Part shown: piece after piece, positions 24,861-35,130 of the stretch
Numbering within the stretch: position 1 is the stretch's first letter
Layout of the letters: every line of letters begins with the position of its first letter
Source: Melampsora larici-populina 98AG31
Lineage: Eukaryota; Basidiomycota; Pucciniomycetes; Pucciniales; Melampsoraceae
DNA length: 64,000 bases
NCBI RefSeq assembly: GCF_000204055.1
Contig: NW_006768815.1
Span: 1 to 64,000 of the forward strand
Direction: 5' to 3'
The notes under the pieces: model-generated
What the model saw: only the letters and a program-made list of their open reading frames with translations
Databases searched by the model: none
Told to the model about the DNA's origin: nothing
Program-made: the position numbers and the translations under genes

Positions 24861-25569
24861 GAGATAGAGTCAAGTGCTTCTAATGGAAGCTCATAGTTAG
24901 GTGAAACTGCCCGAGATGATACAATGGGGATGATAGGTGTGTGCAATCCAGAATGAAGACCTTGAGGGTTGGTACGTGGACTAAAGTACTGTATATGATG
25001 TACTACATGGTAAGTCTACTAAAAATGATAACCACTAGCTGATCAATGATACACACTCACTATTAAGTGGGTAATTCTGCCAGCAAAACAAAATAACTTA
25101 CCAGAATAGGGAGAGGTAAATAAAATATGAAAGTAATCCAGACTATTTGGACAAAAGACGACAGTGCTCAAGCATAAGTCAATGGTTTCTCTCTTCATCC
25201 CAAGATGTAGTTGGCAGAAAAAAAGATTATTTCAAACTTATAAAGAGTAGCAAATTCTTTTGGGACAGCCAACACTCCACATCAAGGTAGAAGGGTGGTA
25301 GGTGGCCTAATATGGGAATTGATAATGGAATTTGGTGATGAGGCTAATAATGCAAAAGGATACTCTGATTTGTTGGGTGGTAACCAGCATGAGGCCTTTG
25401 CTTCAACCGGACGGCTGTACAAGAGAGGTAATCACAAGGGCTGAGTAAGTGAGTGATGTTACATGTCAAGGCCTCTTATGCTGCTCCCTTCCTTGGTAAC
25501 ATGTTACCAAGTGCTACGATTGGGGATGTTGTATTGAATCCAACCTGTACCTGAGTACCGTTGAACTAA
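24861..25569. other. Unassigned spacer between array blocks
   Basis: This 0.7-kb stretch has no hairpin of either family, no array boxes and no supportable reading frame. Its base composition is more balanced than the arrays on either side. I cannot say what it is. Confidence 0.4.
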
Positions 25570-28500
25570 ACATGTAATCAGGAGGTTTTTGGGTGGGGAG
25601 GAGTTGTGTATGGTGTTTGATGTTAGATTTGATGGCTATAGATGTATGAAAGTTTTTCAAGTTTGATAATTTCGAGATGTGGTGTGACTTGGTTTGTCAT
25701 TCTAGAAAACCACATTTGTTTTTGCAAGACAGAAATTTATTAAATTGGTCAACATCTAAAAATTTGCATTAGTGTTTCAATTTCATGATAATTATTTCTA
25801 TAATTTTCATCACTCTTCTGGTTTAAGCAGGTTGCATTGGGGTGTTTTGTTTTCCAACTAATTTTTAAGTAGTGAAACAATGCCAAAATCATATTGAGTC
25901 AGGCTGTTTGTCAAAAACCTGAGCATTAAGGGGTTTTTGGTGTGTGGTGGTGTCGTTATGTATATAAGAACTTTCTAGGAGGTAGCTCTTGAAATATTAT
26001 CTATCAAGTGTATAATTGGTAATATGGAAATCCCATGCGCAATGGAGAAAACCATATGGCATTGTTTGTTCATTGTTTGTTTGTATACTTGGTATTAGAA
26101 TACCAAGTATACAATCACTCAATTTAGTTATGTATACATGATAGTGAAATATCTCTAAAGGTTTCACTGAGTATGTGTTCTTGCAGGGAGACGTGTCAGT
26201 TAAGATTTTATTGGTTGATATAAGATACCAATATGAGGTAAGAGGAGACAACCGCTGATTCTTTGGGGAGTTGAATGGTTTTATTATAGTTCACAATGAA
26301 TTTTGAATTTTTGTTTTGATTATGCTGGTCTCAACAGTCAAACTTTCAGCATTTGAGTTTGTATTGGTTGAAACTGGATGTCTGCAAAGTAATGATGCCT
26401 TGGAGGCAACGACCCCAGTGGCTGGTTGTATGTTCTTGAACATCTTCCCTTTAGTTTAATTATACTTAATAATGACTTTTCTTCCAATTGTTTCATTTCA
26501 TTTATTTTAGTGGTCCAAATATTGTGAAGTCTGTCTTCCATAAGTAAAAATGCTGAGTCAAGGTGAGAATCCATTGCAGACAACCATACAGCTTGGCTGT
26601 GGTTACTTATCCTGGACCACTTTTGATTTTGCTTAATATATTGGCAATGAATTTTCTTGTTTTTAGTGAAACCATTTGTTTGTTGAAAGTTAATCATTCA
26701 ACATAAGGAATTACATTTGGTTGGCAAGTATACCTTGGGGGAAACCACATGAGTGGCTTGATGTTGCGGAAATCTAATCTCATTTAATTTAGATTTGTAT
26801 ACTTGACAATAATTTTGCATTTGGGGTTAAATTTTTGGTGAAATTATTTGTCAGGATATTATAATTCAAGTTTATATTTGTTCATTTGAATTGCGCAAGC
26901 AATGTAAGAATGCATTCGAGACGACCACACCGCTTGTGTGTTGTTAGTTTTTCTCGGGCACATTTGAATTGGTTTAATTATACTTGATAATAATTTTTCT
27001 TACATTGATTTCATTTTTATTATATTGTTTGTCGAAATTCAATTATTTGAGTTTATGTTTGTCAATTTACAATGGTGATTCCAAGGTAAGAGTACAATGA
27101 GGAAAACCATGTCACCCGGTTGATGTGTTCCATTGAATATGTTTCCATGGGTAATTCCTCGAGGCATCCACACAACTTGCTGGTTGGGCTGATTTATTGA
27201 TTGTGTGTATAGTTGTTGAAATGGTGGATAAGGATTCTAGGTGATAGCGACGCCATATACAAAATAATGTTTTAATTTGTTGTTTTAGATAGCGATGCAG
27301 CGTAATAATACATTGGACAGGACTATGTGACTTTCATGTTGTTATAATGTATTCAATGTATTTCAGTTGGTTCATTGGAGACACACATAGACTTGCTGGT
27401 TGTGAACTTGTTTGTCTGATTTTCATGAAATAGATTGTGTGAGACAAGTGTTTGTTGGGTGTAGTAGTGTGGTGTATGTGGTTCAATGTCAAAAGCAATG
27501 GCAAGCCTAAACATACCATATGGGTTCCTCTATGTTAATACCCAATATCAAAGCCACATGGTAATAATCTGTATTGTAATCAATTGTATTCCAGTGGTTT
27601 AAATTAATTATTAATATTTGGAGTGAGTGAACCACACATGTCTGATGTTGTTAGATTTTGTTAAAAGCTGTGAATAGAGTATCCATCTAGTTTGTAAGTT
27701 TTTTCATTGCTGAAAGATCATTGAAATATTTCAAGTCTCTAGTCTTGATCAAACAATTCATGCCATTTCTTTTTGTGTGTCTTGGAGATTTGTAGGTGTA
27801 TAAGGTAGTGGGTATGGCAATTGGATCTTTATCATTTTTTCAGTAAAATGAGAAAGCTGTTGCAACATAAGATTGGGTTGAGGGAATCTGCACAACGGAT
27901 TTGCTGTTCCAAAATCTTGAAACCTTTTGGTTTAGTTTTGTTATATTATATCTTGATCCTGTTGGTGTTGGGTTTGTGTTGAATTGCTTGTTGCAATGAA
28001 TTATCACATTGTTTAACGGACGGTAAAGAACTAGTCTGTCACGATGTGTAGTTCATGATTAAAATAAGTTATCGACAAATTAAAATCTATGTTCAAGAAC
28101 TGAATATATGTGGTGTTATTCAATTCATTGTTTTCTCATGGTAGTAGTATGGAAAGTATCTTCAAGGACTAGTAACGTGATGACATGAGAAAATTGGGGT
28201 GTTTGATTTGTCTTGATAGTGATCTGGAGTGTTATGTGGGATATTGTGTTTTTGTGTTGATGATATCGAGTTGGTTTGATTTTCATATATCCTAGCCTCT
28301 GTCTACCTTCAGATTTCTTTTTCCTTCTTGTCGAAGGAATTTATCTGAAGGTCATGTATATTATGTTTTTTAATTTGAATACCTTTGTTTACCAAATTAA
28401 TTTTTGTCTCGCACGTATATCTTTATTTTCATTTCTGCAGTCGAGGTTTTGTCTTGTCGTCTTCAATTAGGTGTGTGAGCTTCGTGCTGGTGTCTCGTCC

Positions 28501-31039
28501 TCAGCTCAGTGCTTCGTCAGCACGTCAAGCTGAAAGTTTTTATTAAACCTTTGGAAGGTTGTATTTCAGTCAAATTCTTACATTGGTTTGCTCATAATTT
28601 TTTTCATTTTATTGAGGCTTTACAGGTAGTTGGTATGTGCAGTGGTGTTGGGTAGGCCATGGGAAGTATAGTGCGAAGGTTGTAGGTAGCTTGTCATTGG
28701 CATTTTCAATGTCAAGCTACAGTGCGAATGCAACGTAGGATATCATTGGAGGAAACTGCCTGGCTAGCATGTTGAGACTTTTCCTTGAGATATGTTATTG
28801 CTTTGCAGTCTTTTATTGCAAGCAATGCTTCTTTGGAGGGAACTGCACATCATCCTTGTGAGTTGATTGTCACACATTGGTGAATTTAATTTTTAGTATG
28901 TTTCATAGTCAGATGTGTTTTATTTATTTTATTTCTTCAAATGTTATGAGACGGTTTATGTCATTTTTTAATTGTGGAGTTGCTTTGGAGGTGGTTTGGT
29001 GTATGATGGAATGGGTATGGGGAATATCTCATCTGGAAATGTGTTTGAGAATTTGGAATGCCAGAGCAGCATAGTCATTTGGTGCGGGAAACATCGGGGA
29101 ATCTGTGTTGTTTGTTGTAAATCTATTGTATTTAAAGATCAGTTTTAATTCGGTGATTTTATTCAACTTATTCATTACTTGGGGACACACGACATCCTTG
29201 TTGTGTTTTGTTAAAACAATTTGGATTAGTAATCTTATTTTCCATAATGATTGTTATTGATTATTCCCATTGTGTTGATGATTTGATGTGGGTCAAACTA
29301 TTCATACATTAAGGGTTTTCTTTAGGTGTATAACTGATGTTTTAGCTCTCGTGTTATTAACAATGAGAACTGTTTCGTAGTGTTTATTTTGAGTCATTTA
29401 TGTGCGTAAGTCGATTGAAACTAGGATTATGGTTTTTCGTGTGTGTATGGTGGCTTTGTGATGATGGAACGTTGTGTTTTGGCTGCAATGGCTATTTGTA
29501 ACAATGAAAATTTCTTAGCAAACTCATAATGGCAGTGCACTTAAGGTGCGTTGGAGGAAACCACGTGAGTTCCTTGATATTTCTTGTTCTTTAAATCGGG
29601 TAGTTTAGTTATATGGGTCTTTATTTAATTTTTGTTTCTTCGGTTATTTTACTTCTTTAATTTGCCTCGAACTATTTATGTAATACGGTGTTTATTGGTG
29701 GTGGTGCTGTGTGGGTGGTTTGATGTTCAATGTGAGCAGGGCAATGATTATTTGTTTTTTTTTTGCTTTGTTAATTTGGATTACCAGAGCAGCATAATTA
29801 AATTTTATGGGGGGCCGCATGACTTGGTCATTGCAATATTTTATGAAAAAGTTGTGAATAGTTTTGCTATATTATATAGGCCAAGTATATGTTGCCCTAA
29901 TTTCTATGTTTTGTGTCTCTGGTTTTCATCAAAGGGTTTAACTGGTAAGGGTGTTTTTGGGTGTACTTTTAGTTTAGTTTTGTCATAATTTGTAATTAAT
30001 TTTATGTGATTGTGGTTATGTTGTTGTTTTTTGGTGGATTAATTTATTAATGCAAGTGTGATGAGACTATTTGTGGATTGTTTTTTTTTCAGTGGTGTTG
30101 TCTAGGTGGTTTGGTGTATGGTGCATTGGCTAGAAGACTGTATCATTTGATTTTTCTTTGTTATTGTGTAATACCAATGCAAGACAAGGTTGCATAGGGG
30201 TAAACCACCTGGCTGCTTTGTGATTTCTTATTCTCAGAATTGTTCAATTTAGTTTTAGTAGATTTTCTTAAAATTTTTGTTTTGGGGTGGTAATTTTATT
30301 GTTTGTTTGAGGGGGCCATATGACGGTTTAGTTGTTTCGATTTCTGGATGTCTTTGGATTTAGTTTTGACCTATTACAAGCATCTTTATTTCATTGGGTT
30401 GATTTGAATTGTTTTACTACTATCATTTTGTTTAATGGGATTATGTATTATATTATGGGTAGTGGTGTGGGTGGATTGAGGTGTAATGCAAAGGTGATTG
30501 CAATTATATCATTTGATTTTTTCTTTTTTGATTGTAAAATCCAATACAGCACGGAAATCATTGGAGAGGGTCACCTGCTTAAAACAGATCAATTTAATTT
30601 TATTCAATTTCAAAGTCAGCTTTATTTTATTGTTTTGTTTTCAATGGTATATCCTTGAAGAAAGTCGCATGACTTGCGTGTGGTTTCATTTTCTTGAAGT
30701 CATTCAATTTACTTTTGTTTGATATTAAATTTTTGGTTGGTTTACTCAAAGTTGATTATGTTTTGTCTGGATCTAGAGATTTTTGTCAAACTGTCTATAT
30801 GATGTGTTTGGTTTGTGTTTGTGTGGGTGGGTAGGTGGTTTGATGTAAACGGCAATGGCTGTAGGAGCTTGCTTGAATCTTCGTCAATTTGGAATGGCGA
30901 GTCGGTCGACTTCATTGAGGAAAGGCAAACAACTTGTTTGTGTTTTCATATACTGTTACTTCAGTGGTTTCCTTTTTTTTTTGTCCAGTTTGGAGTAGTT
31001 TGGTTATCTTGAACTAATCACAATATTCAAGTATTGGGG
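25570..31039 (+). repeat. T-rich degenerate tandem array, second block (about 360-bp unit)
   Basis: The GGTGGTTTGATG-like box recurs at about 28989, 29446, 29715, 30104, 30470 and 30832, giving spacings of roughly 270-460 bp with most near 370. Each unit continues with GCAATGGCTATAGG-like, TTAATTTGGAATACCAATGC-like and GGAGGAAACCACATGACTTG-like boxes. Earlier units (25596, 26230, 26741, 27480, 28640) are looser. The many short open frames share these phrases but differ in length and frame, so I treat them as non-coding. In the unit at 30104 the outer boxes are complementary (30104-30112 with 30202-30210), as are the inner ones (30123-30129 with 30174-30180). Confidence 0.65.
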
Positions 31040-31650
31040 GTTTTGTGTGTAGCCAGCTTTGCGGATGACATGGTTTGTCGTGTAATGCGGCGTGCTACGC
31101 GCTAGCCAAACAGGAGGTGGTACGTGAGGTGTCTACCCTTTGTGACAACCATGTGCCGGAACCAAGGTTGAATGTTGCAGATGTGTAGATAGAGCAATCT
31201 GGATATTAACATATTTGTACATCTGAGACTGTTTGTACCCCTTTATAAGCATATTACAGTGAGGTAAGGATTTGCCCTGCAGGGGGTCTTTGTCCAGGAG
31301 GCAGGATTCCCGCTGCACAGAGGAGCTTCAGGAAAATGGCCAATGTGAATGGCCGCCGGAATTCAAAAATGGCGGCCCAATGAAACATGCCTTTCTTGGT
31401 CCCTATGTGTTCACGTCATTTGGGCTGCCTTTTTCAATTTTAGGCGGCCTTGCCTGGCTCCTTTGTGCTGCTGGAGGCCGCCAAAATGCATTTTCGGCGG
31501 CCATTGGCCTTTTTTTTGGGCCCATTGCGCAAAAGCGTACACCTTTTTAGGGGCTCCGGGCCCCGGGACGGCCAAAAGTGTACGCTCCCGCCAAAAAGCG
31601 TACACTCGGTACCATCCCCCCGCCCTCCGGGCGGGGGGGCGGGTGCTAGG
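31040..31650. repeat. Array-end segment, copy 2, truncating a Gypsy element
   Basis: This is homologous to 24270-24860 and carries three family-B hairpins (31351-31377, 31422-31449, 31476-31502). It also has paired boxes around 31575-31610 (AAAAGTGTACGCT, then GCGTACACTCG), a CCCCGCCC/GGGCGGGG palindrome, and the terminal GTGCTAGG at 31643-31650. The next base belongs to the integrase coding sequence of the Gypsy element, so this is a real junction: the segment end is fused to a broken retrotransposon. Confidence 0.8.
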
Positions 31651-33360
31651 AAAAAACCTCTTGATATGTTCCGCCGCAACTCTTCTATTCATAACTGTTC
31701 CGTCCAATTCTTCTAATATATAAGACCCTCCAGGATATTGCTCTTTCACTCTATACGGACCATTCCACCTGTCTTTAAATAATTTTCCCCACTGCGTTTC
31801 TAAACTATTATTGTAAACTAGTACCAAGTCACTGCCTCCAATGCTCCTCTTAATCTATGTGAATTTTTCTCATCCCAGTAAATAACTCCATCCGTCCTTG
31901 CCCTCATCATCTGTTCATATGCTTTCTTCAACATCTCATCTCTTTGCTCCAATTGCTCCACTCTTGCCATCAACAATTCCTCCCTAGTAGTAACCGTGTC
32001 CCAATCTACGCCAAGAAAAGTTCCTACTTCAACATCTACTGGTAAGATTGCTTTTTGATTAAACATAACTTCATACGGCGAAAATCCAGTTGTACGCTTA
32101 GTTGAAATCCTATCTGCAAATAAAACTAAAGGTAACTTCTCCGCCCACTTATTTCCATCTTCACCGCACATCTTGACTAAAGTATCCTTCAAAGGTTGAT
32201 GACCGCGCTCTACCATTCCTTCACCTTGAGGCCAATACGGAGTAGACTCCCCCAACTTTGATCCTGACATCCGCACTGCATCTCTCAACTCCGCCTTGAA
32301 TTCTGGTCCACCGTCCACCGTGAAACATTTCACCGCTCCATATCTCCATATCCATTCTTTCAAAATAAAGTCTGCCACTGCTTTTGCTGTCAATTTTTGT
32401 AATGCTTTAGCTTCTACCCATCCGGAAAGATCATCCCGTGCTACAATCAAATATTTATATGTACTAGTCTTGATGTGAACTGCATCCAAACTAACTCGTC
32501 CAAATACCGTAGATTCTCCTGTAGCATGTCCCTTCTCCTTCTGAGTTCTTGGACTTCGCCGCTGACAAGATTCACAAGACATAACCCATTTACGTACATC
32601 TTCCTTCATTTCCGGCCACCAAAATCTTATCAAACATCTTCTATAAGTCTCTTCTACGCCTCTATGACCCATCTCCTCATGTAATCTCTGTAATACTATC
32701 TCCTGCCCATCCTTTCTTGAAACTACTAACCTCCCACAAGGTACACCTCTCCTCTTTAATCTTCCACGTTCCACAAAAAATGTCCTAGCTCTATTCTGAA
32801 TCCATTGATAATCTTCATCTGAACAATTCTCTGGTCTATTAAAATTCTTTAAATATTCCTCAAGCAAAATCCATATTCCGTCCTGAGTCCAAGGTGATAA
32901 ATCATCTGCATCTTTATCAATATTAGAAACAGGAAAACCTTCATGTGGTGAAATGTCTCTCTGTTCTTCATCAAAATCCTCTCCTTCAGAAGTTGAGTCT
33001 TCTCCAACTGGCCGTCTTGAGAGTCCATCGGGCATTCCAAAATTCTTTCCGGACTTGTGAACAATATCATAAGAAAATAATTGAATGAAAGCAACCCATC
33101 TGGTCATAGGCGCATTTGGTAAAGTAGGTCTATTGATCATTTCTATTAAAGATTTGGCGTCCACTTGAAGTTCAAAATGTTGTCCCCACAGCTTACTTTG
33201 AAATTTCTTCAGAATTCTAGCAACACCACAAAGCTCTAATTTTGGTTGTGAATATCTTGATTCCACGGGTGAAAATACCAAAGATTCATAGAACACCGGC
33301 CTAACTTTTTCCTGCTTATCCTCCTGCATCAACACACCTCCTGCTGCAATCTGACTTGAA
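31651..33360 (-). pseudogene. Gypsy-1 RNase H and integrase region
   Basis: The frame from 33335 begins within RNase H and carries the FYES / RYSQPKLEL / FELQVDAKSL block. It continues into an integrase with an HHCC-type zinc module (H-x4-H in the LHEEMGHRG stretch, and CESC). The catalytic core has D in SLDAVHI, D in VDGG and E in GMVERG. A GPY module (NRWNGPYRV-type) follows after a frame break near 31840. Compared with the second Gypsy copy, the RT-RNase H joint at about 33360 lacks a short stretch and is out of frame. The protein is cut after HIKRFF at 31651, so about 30 C-terminal residues are lost. Confidence 0.88.
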
Positions 33361-33367
33361 TCTACCG

Positions 33368-35130
33368 CTAAAATGATCTCAACATTATATCTTCACCAAT
33401 AATCTTCTTCAGCGTATCCAATGCTTCCTGACATTCCTCTGTCCAATACCACTCTACATCCTTCCGAGTCAACCTCCGCATAGGCGCTGCAATCTTTGAA
33501 AAATCTTTAATAAACATTCTGACATAAATACACATTCCAAGAAAACCTAAAACCTCTGTTGTATTTCGTGGAACTGGCCAATTTTGAATTTTATTCTTCT
33601 TCTTCTTTGATGTAGTTCTTCCATCTTTACAAACTACGTGTCCTACAATCTCCAATGCGGGAACACAAACCGCAAACTTCTTTCCGGAAACTGTCAAACC
33701 AGCCTCTTCAATCCTGAATAACACCCTTTCCAAAGTAATTGCATATTCCCAAATGAAACGCCTAATCCCCGGATTCGCATCCAGAACTGCGTCACCGTAA
33801 GTAGAATCAGGACCTTTGATTCCGCCGTCATCAATGAAGATACCTACGTTCTGTGGAATTTTGTCTTGAAGAATCCACATCATCTGAGCTTGATAAACCG
33901 CTACTGAGTTTGTAGCACCTTGAGGCAGTCGAGTAAGTTGTAAGCGCCCTAAAGGTGTTTCAAAAGTGGTTAATGGTCTTGAAAAATCTGCTAACTCCCT
34001 CTCATCATATCCTCCCATAATATCACCCAATCCGTAACATGCTCTTCCCGCAAATGCTTCTACAAACTCTTCCGGCGCCGGAGGCAATCCCGCATCCTTG
34101 ATAGTAACTTTGTTCAGTTCTTGTAAATCATGCACCACTCTAAGCTTCCCGTCTTGTTTCTTGACACAAAATACTGGACTTGAATAACTTGAAGTAGATT
34201 GCTCATATAAACCTGTCCGTAGCCTTTGACGTACTAATTCAATGTATTCAGGTTTGATGGCCGCTGGAATAGGAATTGGCCTCTTCTGCCAAGGTTTGTG
34301 ATCCACAACAGGAATTGCATAAGGAAATCCATAAGAATGCTTCAAAACTCCTCTCTCTTCTTCACAATACGCAATAGCTCCTTCCCGTAAAACTACCACA
34401 TGTAATAATAACTTCAATTCTTCATCACTCAACCAGCCTTCCGGTCCAAAATTACACATCTTCAACCGCTCCAACGTAGTCTTCTTAGTTTCTACGAAGT
34501 CCGGAGGATTCATTGATAAAGGAGTTTGATAAGGATCTCTAGACAAAGGCGGTCTTTGTAATGGCGGATTGAGATGTTGTGGCATTGCTGCATTGACCGG
34601 TCAAACCTTTTTTGCTACCGGCTTATACTTTGTAAAACATAAAATATTTCCTTTCTTCCATTCTTCACACACTTCTGCTTGCTGTCTAATATCAAAACCC
34701 TGATTTAAATTCTGAACTGTCTCCCATTCATCATCATTCAATAATCCTCTACTGATTCCTCTTTCTAACTCTTGAACACATCCGCCGTAATCTTCTAATT
34801 GTACATCACTACTTGAAAACTCAGACTGAGAAAGAGACGATTCAATGAAACTAAAAGAAGAAACATATCCAAAATCTTGAGAACTACTATCCTCCACTTT
34901 ATTCCCCTCTTGCGCGTCCTCCATTGATACCAAGGCTGAAAAATAAGAAACTTGAGACTGAGACTGAGACTGAGACTGAGACTGAGACGTAAATTGAAAT
35001 TGAATAAGAGAGTTGAAATTATCTGTTGTACACGACCAAGTCCCCATTTCACTATTAGTTGGCAATGGACATTCAAGGTTACTTGGATTTGCTATATACT
35101 GAATGACCCTTGATTCACCGACACCACTTA
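33368..35130 (-). pseudogene. Gypsy-1 pol N-terminus and reverse transcriptase
   Basis: The -1 frame is open from the gag stop at 35128 down to 33368 except for one TGA at 34601-34603. Its N-terminal 150 residues are acidic and serine-rich with a short SQ repeat. The RT domain follows, with SSPVFCVKK, RVVHDLQELN, LPQGATNS and the catalytic FIDDGG (FxDD in place of the usual YxDD). GFLGM-YVRMF marks the thumb/connection region. At the TGA, the second Gypsy copy has an arginine codon. Confidence 0.88.

Larger units (their letters stand above)
11226..31502. repeat. Hairpin family B: GGCCGCC-N13/14-GGCGGCC, about 20 copies
   Basis: A 27-28-bp inverted repeat with a 7-bp stem, and a loop that often begins GGAAA or GAAAA, occurs at 11226-11253, 11405-11433, 12082-12108, 12426-12450, 12615-12642, 12772-12799, 14792-14819, 14931-14957, 15009-15034, 16573-16599, 16764-16790, 16903-16927, 17392-17418, 17462-17491, 24563-24589, 24634-24661, 31351-31377, 31422-31449 and 31476-31502. 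A shorter loopless variant sits at 12331-12346. In some copies the loop also pairs, extending the stem (11405, 12082, 17462). Left-arm variants include GGACCGCC and GGGCTGCC. Copies lie in gene B introns and flanks and in the two array-end segments. None lies in a coding exon or inside the T-rich arrays. Confidence 0.93.

Noticed and set aside
17650..31039. Many short plus-strand open frames as small secreted-protein genes
   Set aside because: They arise from the T-rich, C-poor repeat units, differ in frame and length between units, and show no consistent start, signal peptide or splice structure.
31411..31650. A longer Gypsy-1 integrase C-terminus running into the GC-rich segment
   Set aside because: The extension is read from the array-end segment, which has its own second copy at 24270-24860, so the open frame is accidental.
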